Origin: Mermis nigrescens
Taxonomy: Eukaryota > Nematoda > Enoplea > Mermithida > Mermithidae
Reading direction: 5' to 3'
DNA: 64,000 bases
Assembly (NCBI GenBank): GCA_036768485.1
Contig: JAVLUZ010000154.1
Coordinates: forward strand, 24,789,637-24,853,636
Under the pieces are notes generated by a model that made no database searches, was not told the origin of the DNA, and worked only from the letters and a program-made list of their open reading frames with translations. Below, piece after piece: positions 32,487-43,300 of this stretch. The first letter of the stretch is position 1. Every line of letters begins with the position of its first letter. The translations under genes were made by a program, and so were the position numbers.

Positions 32487-32897
32487 ATGCGAAGACAATT
32501 TTGGAAAATGGGTCAAGTCATTCGCAGGGCTACTAAACCAATTGATAAGGTAGCAGTACCAGATGCAAAATCGGCGTCTGAAATTCCTGTAAAGGCCATA
32601 GAAAAGGTTCCAAAAGCACGTATCAAAATGAAACGCAAACGAGTTAGGACGAGGAGCCTCATGTGTGCGAAATGTGTCGAATCTCAAAAGAAAAAGCAGA
32701 AATCATCGGAGGGTTTCAATACAAAAGAAATAATGGCTCTTATATTGAACATAATCAAGAAGGACGAATTGGAAACAGGCGATGTTTACTGTCTTTGCAA
32801 CACATGTGTGGGTCAGTCTTACAAGCTGGTTCATTATTTTACCTTAAATTTACGCTATTCGACCATGAAATTTGTTTCAAGCAATATTATGCGCTAA
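32487..32897 (+). CDS. Unrecognised basic protein with two CxxC pairs
   Basis: 136 codons from ATG to stop, in a stretch that opens after the acceptor TGTTTTCAAG at 32435-32444. The peptide starts basic and amphipathic, has a Lys/Arg cluster (residues ~46-56), then C-A-K-C, a hydrophobic helix (A-L-I-L-N-I-I) and C-N-T-C. The spacing of the two Cys pairs around a helix recalls a ZAD-type zinc domain, but key aromatic positions cannot be checked. The last ~20 residues are low in charge and may be read-through of a missed donor. Function unknown. The splice signals, codon mix and lack of transposon motifs argue for a real gene. Confidence 0.35.
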   Translation: MRRQFWKMGQVIRRATKPIDKVAVPDAKSASEIPVKAIEKVPKARIKMKRKRVRTRSLMCAKCVESQKKKQKSSEGFNTKEIMALILNIIKKDELETGDVYCLCNTCVGQSYKLVHYFTLNLRYSTMKFVSSNIMR

Positions 32898-33643
32898 ATG
32901 CCTCATTTCATAGTCGCTTTTGACGCAGACAGGTTTTCTTGAATAGGTTCAAATTTCAAACTTTTTCGTGAATTGTTATTTTTGTATGTACTCTAAAAGA
33001 CTGCTTGATATTTTAGTCATCTCTTTAAACGTGAATGACCCATCGCGTTTCGAGGAAGCAGAAAGGAGAATGGTAAGCCTGTCCTGTTCTATTTAATTAG
33101 CTAGTTTTATGGATCGAAGAGGAGCCGTCTACGAACTTCAATTCTGTTTTCATATTTGATCCACAAAGCTAAATATGGTGGCTATCATGTATAATAAATG
33201 CCTAATTTTATGTAGGTGACCTTTAATTTTTTAAAGTATATTCAAAAAATCAGCTATGTTGTAGTAGATTTAATCAACTTTTCGTTCAAGTTATTGGATG
33301 CTCATAGATAATTGCAGCTTGAAGCAAGCCTGTTATCCTACTCGTGGTAACTCGGTTACACCATCAATGCGAAAAAATATGTTTGCCGTGCCATACTTGT
33401 TGGAATGAGGCACGAAGAGAAATTTAGAAATCGCTCTAATGATTTGGCCTATTAAGGCGTGTAAAAGTAAAAATCGTTTATCTCTATGAAATCCGAATTG
33501 CGTTCCTGTCAACACATTTTTTGCACTTGGAAATCTTAAAAAATCAGTGTTTCTGGTCATTTTTAATTGCAAGTGCTGCTGAGTCGTCATGAAGACATTA
33601 TTAATTTGATTGACCAATTGTTTCGAGAGATTGGGGGCCATGT
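32898..33643. other. Unassigned sequence with one open frame
   Basis: A 102-codon frame on the minus strand (33641-33333) has an ATG and mixed composition but matches nothing I know. Its start overlaps the edge of the inverted-repeat element at 33644, which makes it doubtful. Confidence 0.25.
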
Positions 33644-34680
33644 GCGCTGCCTAGTCCGAGTGCGCTGCAAGGTCCGAGTGTGCTACCGTAGTCGAGTGCG
33701 CTGACAGGGCCAAGTGCGCTGCCAACATGTAGTTACGCTAGTACCTACGTTAGTAGGTACATCTGTACAATTATGTTTTATCCTACCGTTTTGTCTCTGA
33801 GTAGCTACGATTGATCACAGTGGAATCCATAACATTTTTGGGGAGATTTTAAGGAAGATCAAGACCCCAAAATGGCTTACTGATTCCAACAAAAAGGGAT
33901 TCTTTCAGACCGACCCACCAGAATTCCCAAGCTTTACATACATAGTAATACCGTATTTTAGCCAGCCTCTTAGCAGATGTACAATGGTTACATATTATAA
34001 CTTATTGTTAGTAAGAAATATGTACTTATATGTTATTACAATGCTGCATTCAGCTTATATATCTATTATCGTTTTCCGTCAACAATTTTCGTTTGAGATT
34101 TGTGCACATAGATAAAGTAGGTATCCGTGCTAACGAGTGATTCTTGTGCATGAGTGACATAAAACATTCAATTAACCGATAAGTCGTAGGAACATTGATT
34201 CAAAAACTGATATTAACGCCAATATAGAGTTTATATCAATTTCTGGTATTTTTGAAGAAAGTTTTCAATTTAATCCACTTTTTGCCTTAATTTTGCCATA
34301 TTTTTTCCAGAAAATTTCCAATTTTTTCATTTTGTAGAATCTAAGACCCCCAAAAACCTGCCTCTATCGCACCGAAATGAGGTAATTAGTGCATGATCTT
34401 TGTGCAGTCATCTGCTTCACACTCGTTTTATTGATCGACTTCGTTCTCCTGAAGGTTTGTCAGATACATACCTACGGTAGCAGGTATATAAGTACTGTTT
34501 ACATAAGTAGTCTACTAGAGAAACATCGTTTTTCAGTAATCAGCAGAAATAGTGCGCACGCAAAGCGGTAATATCTATTTGGCAGCGCACTCGGCCCTAT
34601 CAGCGCACTCGACTATGGCAGCTCACCTGACCTCGGCAGCGCTCTCGGACCTGGCAGCGCACTCGAAATAGGCAGCGCAC
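33644..34680. mobile_element. Element ended by short tandem inverted repeats
   Basis: Left end (33644-33725) holds five units of GTGCGCTGCC spaced by GTCCGA-type words. The right end (34578-34680) holds the complement (GGCAGCGCAC with CTCG spacers), also about five units. The arms pair unit by unit over roughly 100 bp. The ~850-bp middle shows no protein. No target duplication was found. The form resembles foldback elements whose tips are short tandem repeats. Confidence 0.6.
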
Positions 34681-34999
34681 TCGGCACCTACCCGTTTCGA
34701 GAGGCCGTGACAGTACCGAGTGGTAAACTCGGACGGTACTACCGAAATTATACCCTCAACGTGGCCGGTCTGGGGGGCAACCGGTCTGAGGGAGCCAGTC
34801 AAGGTTTCATGAGCAAAAGTAGCCTCAAAAACTAATATCAGGGTGGCCAGCAACCCAGGAAAACAGGAAAAAGCGGGAAATACACGGGTATTTTTTCGAG
34901 CAATCGGGTAACCGGGAAAAACCCGAGAATTTCTCCATGAACAGAAATTTTCGAGACAAAAAAGCAAGGATTGCTGAGTTAGAAGGGCAAAAATATTAA

Positions 35000-37378
35000 A
35001 ACTTTTGGCGCTTCGCGCGGCTTTGGTATACTGCTTTTATTTCTTATTTTATAGCTTCAGCATTGTCTCTCAAGGCTTGAATAATCAAAAATATTCTACA
35101 TACTCTTTTTGTTGTAGTTTAACGCATTTATGTCTGCAACGGGTCTGCCCAATTCTGCAACGGGCCGCTGGATTGGGGGCTATCTTTTATACACGGCTGT
35201 AGAGAAAATGAATAAATTCGGACAGACTAAGATGATTTTAAAAAAGCAACATCTCAATTCTCCCATAAAAACATTTTCATCACAAGAAGCAGTAGTGAGC
35301 ATTAAGCAATAAATACTCGTATACATATTTTAATTTTTTGTAAAAATTGACCGACCAACCTAAAAATTGGATGCTGCAACGGGGCGAAGCTCTAATCATT
35401 TCCCAGATATTACCATTGTGAGAATTATTTTGCGCCAATTTGTCAATTTTCTATTTTATTTGTCTTCGTAGTCTCAAAATTGTGTTTCGTACGATTGAGA
35501 ATAACATGATTTTCTGGTGCTTATCGCCAATTCACTTTTCTGTATTATCTGAGGTTAGAAAAGCTAAAAATTGAAGTTAAAAACAATAAAATAGTCTAAA
35601 TTAAAAACAATAAAGTAGTCTAAATTTTTCGACGCTTAGAGGCACATTCATAAAATCTTTAACAAAACATGATAGGGATTTTCCACTTTCACTTTAGTAG
35701 TTTTGCACGTAGTGTATTACCGCGCCGATTATCATATTTATTGTCTGTTTGCGTCTGCGCGCGCTTTTGATACTCTTCAATCAAATATTGTACGATCCCA
35801 AACCTCTTTGAAACTTCGTGTAATTTCCGGTTCTCTGCTCCGTCCGACTCGAATAACACGTTTTCTTAACAAACGTATAGGTACCTAAAATTTAATATGT
35901 TTTGTAAAATAGGCAGAGATTTTTCCCGATCAAAGACTTAGAGGCCATCTTATTTTTACATGTACGAATATTTTCGGGGAACAGGAAAACATTGTGCAAA
36001 TGTCAACAATTTCTTAAAATTTTCGTCTTTTTGTGCCGGAATCAGTAGCTGTTCAATTGTTCTGTATGCCTTTGCAACGGTTAATATACAGTTTAAAGAG
36101 CAAAAACATAAGAAAAAATTTGGCGCTTCCCTCCGCTTACACTGTTATTTATTACCTATTGTGTAGGCAAATTTTTTTATCATTTTTCAGTAGTGCTCCA
36201 ACATTAAATTTAAAATCGCAGAATCGATCATAAGATTCTAGTGCTTTATAATAATTTGGTAATTTGCGTTGTTTATCTCTTAGCCTGAACTTGACTTGGC
36301 ACGCACTAGTAGTGAACATGTCAGTATTTCTTCTACTTCTACGCCATTTTCTATTTTACTTGTCTTCACAATGCAGTCTTTTTGTATTCGGCAAAGATTT
36401 TTCCCTATGCTTAAAGACTTTTCGGAAGCGTCTTTATACATGTGCAAACATTTTTAGTGTGACAAAAACTGTTAAAAGGTCTAATATTCACAAAAATTAT
36501 CATTGTTACGCGCCGAAATGAGTAATTGTTTGTTCCATATATCTTCACAATGGCGAAATTTGCATTCAGGAAAAAATGGTCGAATTTTTTGGCGCTTAGC
36601 GCTGTTTTCAGACAATTTTTAGTACTTTTTATCGTCAGAAATCCAGACATTGTCTAAAATACACTTCGAAATTTCAAAAAAATCCATAAATTTACATATA
36701 CTCGTACATTAACTTTTTGCGAACCATCGTTGTACATATACCTGTACAAAGGTGCCTCATACAAAACACTACTTAACGTTAGTTCAAAAATTATGAAAAT
36801 TAATAAACGTTTTGGCGCTTACGCCAATTAGGGTTTTCTCAGCTCTTTTCCAACAAAAAGGCCGCAAAGTTTGCTTTAAAGTAATGAAAATATCAAGAAA
36901 TTTCAACTCTTTGCGCTATAAATTTTTGTCTTTGTCGTCGCCAGATATCCAGAGAAACTAAACTACACTACAATTTTTTTCGGTCGAGGAACACAGGTTT
37001 ATTACGCATGAGTTCTAAACGCGTTTAAAAAGCTGTATTATGCTATGAACAAAGTGTTTGCAACCTTTTTTGGAGTTTAAAAGTTTAAACCAGCTAAAAT
37101 ATTCTAGTGCTTCATATAAAATTAGTAATTTGCAAAAGACTTAATATGACTTAAACTTATATATGTTGAATACATATGTCAAAATAGTTTTCTACAAATT
37201 TTATAATTTTATGTTTCGTTCCTTCACAAAGCTTCAAAATTATGTATTTTCAGCCCGCAAGATTGCTATAGTACACTAGTAAAGATAAGATTTTGTATAA
37301 AAACGCGTTTTGAATGAATTGTATTATAGTAATCCTAAAATTTACTAGGTTACGTAAAAATGTGCAAAGACTGAGTAG
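35000..37378. other. Interior of the split hAT-like element
   Basis: AT-rich and non-coding. Scattered family B remnants (GCAAAGATTTTTCCC, TGTACAAAGGTGCC) and CTTCGCGC mini-hairpin variants (35009, 36595) occur between 35900 and 36770. Nothing else recognised. Confidence 0.4.
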
Positions 37379-37382
37379 GCAC
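37379..37382. repeat. Target-site duplication, left copy
   Basis: GCAC directly before the 5' LTR equals GCAC directly after the 3' LTR (51756-51759). A 4-bp duplication fits Ty3/Gypsy integrases. Confidence 0.85.
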
Positions 37383-38443
37383 TGTAACTGCGAGAGTTAC
37401 ACGGTAGGCGAACCTGCCTTAGCAGTTCGCGATAGCCATTACATAGCCAATACTAGTAGCTGTCTATGACGGTGCACTGTGGGCTATGCCTTCGGTCTTC
37501 CCATTATTTCCCCAAATTTTCAATAATAAAAAACAATTAGATACTTGTCCGGTATCGTAGAGTTAAGTGTATGATAATAGTAATTGTTTAATGCATACCG
37601 CTTACGTGAATCGAGAACATTCGATCTGAGATAAAAGTCATTTCAGTATTATGTTTAATTGATCGTTGTTTTATTTTACTGTAGGGGCCCTTGAGGCCAG
37701 TGTACTTAAGCTCGTATTGGAGTCTGGCTTTTGGTTTTGCTTTTCGTTTTTGCCAGTCGTACGTGTACATATTCCGTACGTTTACGTTTTTCTTTTTGCT
37801 TGTTTCCCGGCTATAGGCCGTGTGTTCTTCGTCGAATAAAAATATAGAAAACCAACCCAGTGGTTTTGGTTATACCGAGGGTTAGGTCGGCCACCATCCC
37901 TTCGTCGAGGATTTCCACCCGCTTAGTGGACTGATAGGTAAATTCCGTATGATAGTTTATTTTATTCGGAAATCATATTTTATTTCTCAAGCCAAAAATT
38001 GATCAAAAATATTATTTAATCTTTAGGGATGATTGATCAGCATAGAGCTCGTTGTTGTTGTTTTCATTGTTCAGCGTGCTACACAAATTAGGAACCAAAA
38101 ACATTTCTGATCAGGTACTGATTGAAAACAAGTTAAATTACAACTTGAGCTTGAGATAGGTCAACTGACCTCCGCGGCAAATTCCGAGACTAGGTAGGTA
38201 GCCTTAGGTCTTAGGGCGTAGCTGCTGAGATCACCCGACGAAAAGCAGCCAGCAATATTAGGGCTGAGGGGATCGAAGCCGTAAGGTCTGTAAGGGTCCA
38301 AAGATCGAAAGCCATCCAGAGCCGCGCGATCGGGGCCAGCACTAAGCGCAGACTTAAGTACCTACGTACCTAGGTAAATCTCGAAGGCAAATGTATCCGC
38401 CCTGTGCCGATTCTCAGTAGGCATAGACGGCTCTACATTTACA
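37383..38443 (+). repeat. 5' LTR of the Gypsy element
   Basis: 1061 bp, bounded by TGTAACTG...ATTTACA. It differs from the 3' LTR by three substitutions and one 1-nt indel in a T-run (about 99.7 percent identity in aligned bases). AATAAA at 37835-37840 is a likely poly(A) signal. No clear TATA box was seen. A hairpin-prone GTAACTGCGAGAGTTAC lies at the very start. Confidence 0.97.
37835..37840 (+). promoter_or_regulatory. Poly(A) signal in the 5' LTR
   Basis: AATAAA, repeated at 51147-51152 in the 3' LTR, where it would end the genomic transcript. Confidence 0.5.
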
Positions 38444-38444
38444 T

Positions 38445-38462
38445 TGGACGTTCCCTCCTTTA
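38445..38462 (+). promoter_or_regulatory. Putative primer-binding site
   Basis: TGGACGTTCCCTCC starts one base after the LTR. TGG pairs with the CCA tail of a tRNA. I could not assign the tRNA by eye. Confidence 0.5.
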
Positions 38463-39016
38463 GGCTGCTAGCTACAGCCGAGCTGATCAATCATCGTAAA
38501 ATTATTTTTCGATCCAAAAATCATCATTTTGGCCATCTAAAAATGTGTAACGTTTCGTTCACCTTTGTTGTTGTATCGACCGCGATCGTGGCAGTGCGCA
38601 ATTTAAGTAAGCGTCCGTGGTAAAGATTTTGTGTATCGTGGTAAAGTCATCGTTATTTTTCTATTTCCGTCGAAATTTTTATCGACGAAGGCAGCTCTCA
38701 CGCTCGCATTTTTCTATAAACGTCGACCCACAGGCGACGATTCATCATTTTTTCTCTCTTGACGACGAAATTCCGTCATTTAGGTGTTTACCTACCTGTT
38801 TTTCTAACCACGTACACGTTCTTGCGCATTAGGCTTAGTCCTACCTGTTTTCGATCATTTCACGTCTGGTATATCTTACTTCACGTAAGGAAGTACTATT
38901 TACGTGGAAAAACCTGTTTTTCGGATCGACAAAGGCCAAATTCGAAACATTTATTTTGGGGAATAATTTCGACGTACTGAAATTTACTTTACCCAAGGTC
39001 ACATTTTTCGACATTT
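38463..39016 (+). other. Retrotransposon leader with candidate splice donors
   Basis: No long frame. GTAAGC at 38607, GTAAAG at 38620 and within the repeated CGTGGTAAAG near 38640, and GTAAGG at 38885 are possible donors for a spliced ORF3 message. The word CGTGGTAAAG occurs twice 20 nt apart. Packaging signals probably lie here but cannot be recognised. Confidence 0.45.
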
Positions 39017-40348
39017 TTGATATCTAAAAATGGCAGGAAAAAGGTTTTGCGGACACCGCCCGCTAAATTGAAAAAACCTTCTACGCCACCTACTTCAACT
39101 CGCCAATTACCTACCGCGCCTGTTGACTCTAATAGCGCGAGTAATTCTGCGAGTAATGACACAATTACGAAAGACGTAACTACTACGGCGAATAATGATA
39201 GATTACCCGCGTCACTAAATGCCGCGAGTAATACACAGTCCGATGATGAATTGTTATTGACAACTGTGCGATCGCGCATTAATCAAACTTCGATAACTAG
39301 ATCGGACCCTAACATTGATAATTCATCAAGTCATACAATGATTGATAATACGACTACTCATAACACAGCGAATAATCCTGAAACCAGTTCGGAACGCGAA
39401 AATCCCGATTCTGACGTCGAAAGTAATCATAGTCACAGCATAAATGCCGACCAAGAGCGTGCTAATGCTAATGCGACTAATGATCTTCTTTTGAAAGCTC
39501 TACAAGCTATTCATTTACAATTTTCGGATCTTTCTACGCGCTTTGAACAAGATAAAAAGGCAAATGCGGATGAAATGCGTAAACTGCGTTTGGAGCTAAG
39601 CACTATGCTTAAACCCCAACCAGTTCTGAATCGCATAGAGAGTAATCCATCTGAGCGCGTTAACCACTCAATCGATAGCGCAAATTTTTCTGAATTCAAT
39701 GCACAAACTGCGAATCGTGCGCAAAGTACGCATCGTGCATCCTCACTGTTGTCTACTAGCAACAGAGCGTCAAATTCACGCTCACCTTCGGAAACCGTTC
39801 CTGAAAATATAACTCAAAGTTGTACAAATCGCGCGCCTGTGATGTCTAATTTGTCACAGAATCCTTTAAACACGGGTTTGCAACCAGTGCAAAACTCGGG
39901 TTTTTCGGAAAATATACCTACGATTGTGCAGCCGTCGGTATCGATTTCGCAGACGTCGCGATCTCGACCTTCGCTGTCTTTAAATCGTAATGCGCCTTCT
40001 TTCGTACCTAGCTCTTCTACTACGAACTCGCAGCAGCAATTGAATCCTCCTCCGCTGCAATATTTTCCACCTCAAGGCGAAAATTTACCTAATAGCTATG
40101 TACCTAATCCCATAAATGTGGAAATACCACTTAATAATAATATTTTGCATTCTTCCAATATCGAAATGCAACCTGTTGAGATAAATCTATCTGGCATTAA
40201 CACCGAATCTGCACCTCCACCTGAATCGTCTAGTAGGAAAAAACATGTCAAATTCTCTGACGACAGCTCATCTAGTAGCTATGATCGCCCGCGCAGTCGT
40301 CGCTCGCGTCGCAAGGGTCGATCAGCGCAGACGACGTCATCGGCATAG
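39017..40348 (+). CDS. ORF1: Gag N-terminal-like polar protein, no in-frame ATG
   Basis: 443 codons open from 38981, rich in Ser, Asn, Thr and Pro. It has one predicted coiled coil around residues 157-200 (L-L-L-K-A-L-Q-A-I...M-R-K-L-R-L-E-L) and an Arg/Ser-rich end. Coiled-coil plus low-complexity sequence upstream of a capsid domain suits a Gag N-terminal region. The frame lacks an ATG for its first ~100 codons. The best-placed ATG (39030) reads in another frame, separated from this one by a five-A run. ORF1 overlaps ORF2 by 104 nt, ORF2 being in the +1 frame. The product may thus depend on recoding or non-AUG initiation, or this copy has a 1-nt lesion. Confidence 0.7.
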   Translation: MISKNGRKKVLRTPPAKLKKPSTPPTSTRQLPTAPVDSNSASNSASNDTITKDVTTTANNDRLPASLNAASNTQSDDELLLTTVRSRINQTSITRSDPNIDNSSSHTMIDNTTTHNTANNPETSSERENPDSDVESNHSHSINADQERANANATNDLLLKALQAIHLQFSDLSTRFEQDKKANADEMRKLRLELSTMLKPQPVLNRIESNPSERVNHSIDSANFSEFNAQTANRAQSTHRASSLLSTSNRASNSRSPSETVPENITQSCTNRAPVMSNLSQNPLNTGLQPVQNSGFSENIPTIVQPSVSISQTSRSRPSLSLNRNAPSFVPSSSTTNSQQQLNPPPLQYFPPQGENLPNSYVPNPINVEIPLNNNILHSSNIEMQPVEINLSGINTESAPPPESSSRKKHVKFSDDSSSSSYDRPRSRRSRRKGRSAQTTSSA

Positions 40349-43300
40349 TTCAGGTTCTTCATCTGAAAGCTCTCGTGGTGACTCGCGTCTTGCTGATTCC
40401 TTGAATCGCGGACCATTTTTGCAGCAAATGCAATTTGCAATTGCTAATAAAAAATTTTTTGATGGTGATAAATCGGATATGAAAGCATATTTTGCGGAAT
40501 TTGAATCGCTTGCCAATACCTATGATATTGACAAAGCTGATCGTTTAAAATTCGCTACTGGATTTCTTGATCCTTATGCTTTGCGTTTATACCGTTCGTT
40601 ACCTGCTGACATACAACAATCGTATTCAAAAACGAAACAAGCGCTAATAGCCGAATTTTGTCCAATGGACACCGGTGCGCTCTTTAATCGTTTTTTGTCA
40701 CACAAACAGCAGCCTAACGAATCGGTTAAAGCTTATTATCTCTCGCTTCGCGAAGAATTAATTAAGTCGGATCCTTACCTTGAAATTGATTCGCCACATT
40801 TCAATAATTTAATGCGACATCAGCTAAAAGAAGGTTTATTACCACACATTTCGAAAGAGGCATATCACAAAAAACCTAGAGCATCATTAGCTGAATTTTT
40901 GGATAATGCGCTAAGCGCTGAATTTGCTAACAAAGAATTTGAGGATAAAAAGGCAGTAACGCCTTATGTATCGGTAACAGCTGCTCCAGTAGGCAGCGCA
41001 GTACCTAAAGATACTCCTCGCGTATCTAACCAAACTGATTCAAATCGCTCACGTTATAAAACGTTTCATCGCTCATCGCGTGCTGAGAAACCAGAAAGTT
41101 CTTCTCGTAAATATTGCACCTTTTGCAAGCGCATAGGTCACATTTATGAGGAATGTTTCACGCGTCAAAGGCAAGAAGTAACTAATAATACTAATCAGAA
41201 CAATCAAGCAGAGCGAAATAATAATTCTATGGCTCGCAATCGCAGCCAATCGCGTTCTTTTTCGCGTCGAAATCGTTCGCCATCGCGTTCGAATTCGCAA
41301 AATAGACATCGATCTCAATCACGATATCGTAACCCTAGTCAACATCGCTCATTTAACTATGCAAATAATGATAATCGCTTTGAATCAAAGCAATCACGAT
41401 CGAATTTTCGGCAAAATCGTAATGATTATTACCAAAATTCGCGTGCTAATTATCAAAATTCGCGTTACGACAATCGCTATAATAATCAATCGCGCCAAAA
41501 TACACCTTTCGTGCAATTTCCAAATGAACAACGTGGGACATACTATAACTCGAACTATCGCAACGACAATAATTTTAATCGCCCTTATGTTACATATACC
41601 GCAGATAACCAGCCCACCATGAATGCGCCCCCACCGCAGCCAACCCCTACATCTCCTCATGATGTAAACACGGTTACTGCGAAAGGGCCAGAATCTAGCG
41701 CGCGTCCTAATTTATTCGCGTCGCAAGAATTTCTCGAAGAGTACGAACGTTTACAACGTCGTCTTGCAACTTACGAGAAAATAAATCTACCTCCGTCTAA
41801 GATCTTAGATCCTAATATTCCTATTGTAAGTCACGCTGGAACTAATTTACCCACTATTCTCGTCAAAGTTCATGGCGTTGAGGTACCTGCTCTCATAGAT
41901 ACAGGTTCACAGGTCACCATGATGACCACATCTGCATTCTTGCGTCTTGGTTTTAATTTACCACCTAAACAAGTTTCGCAAGTTGTGCATGGTGTAGGCG
42001 AAATTACTGCAGTCGTTCGCTATAAAGTAAATATGACTCTAACCATCGCGGAACAATCTATTACTACCTCAGTTGCTATAATTGATCATTTGCCGGAAGA
42101 CATGCTTTTAGGATATGATTTTTGCGAATCCGCACTCATGTGGGTTAATCCTATTGAGCGTTGTGCTTTTATAAACGGCATAAAGGTTAATTTACTCTCA
42201 TCTCATGAAAAATTGCAATTTCGCACGAAACCCAACGCAACCACCTCTGGTGTTGTGTGTGTGCATGTTTCGTTGCCCGAGCCTGTTATAATACAACCTA
42301 GGCATGAATTAATTACACCTGGCTATATAAGTCATGGTTCTTGCAATTTTGATTTCGCACTATTCGAACCAAATCCTGATTTTATGGAGAAAACATCACT
42401 TTTTGTTGCTCCATCTATAGTCGATGCTTCACAACCTTTAATACCTGTTCGCGTCTGTAACATCTCTAAAGCGCCAATTCGCATTGACTCTGGTGACATA
42501 ATAGGTTCTTTAACCACTGATGCCGAGGTTGTGTCACATGTTTCATCTTTGGATGATAGGACACCAGAACTTTTCGCATCAATAAATAAAGCTTTAAACG
42601 GCTCCGCCGTTGATTCTAGACAACAGCAACAAATTCGTGAATTATGTCTAAAATACGACTCAATTTTTGCACTAAAAAACGAACCTCTCGGTCGTACCCC
42701 CTTGATGAAACATCATATCGATACAGGGGATAATCCACCCGTTGTGGGAAAAACTTATCGTGTCGAACATTCTAGAAGGGAATCTATGCAGAAAATTATA
42801 AATGAAATGCTTGCGGATAAAATTATTCGACCTACAACTAGCCCATGGGCAAGTCCATTATTTCTCATTGGAAAAAAGGACGGTTCCCTAAGGCCAGTCG
42901 TCGATTATCGACGGTTAAATGACGTTACTAAAACACAAGTTTATCCTCTTCCGCAACTAGATGATTATTTTGATACTTTAGGCAGTGCTGCATATTTTAG
43001 CACACTAGATTTGAAATCTGGATACTGGCAAATCCCACTCGATAATAAATCTCGCGAAAAAACAGCATTTATATGTCCTGTTGGTCATTATGAATTTGAA
43101 GTTTTACCTTTTGGGTTAAAGAATGCGCCCGCAGATTTTCAAAGACTAATGGAGCTCGTGCTCGCAGGTCTAAATTGGAAATCTTGTCTCGTTTACATCG
43201 ATGACATAATTATCTTTTCACGCACTTTCAAAGAACATTTAAAAGATCTCGAAAATGTCTTTATTGCTCTTAAAAAGGCAAACTTACGTGTAAAGCCTGA

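Noticed and set aside
33333..33641. 102-codon minus-strand frame as a gene
   Set aside because: No recognisable domain or splice context, and its start overlaps the edge of an inverted-repeat element. This length is within chance for the region.
39030..39050. Programmed -1 frameshift on the A-run at the ORF1 start
   Set aside because: The A-run is not a good X-XXY-YYZ site in the ATG frame, since the second codon would re-pair poorly, and no downstream structure was seen. It was kept only as one of several explanations.
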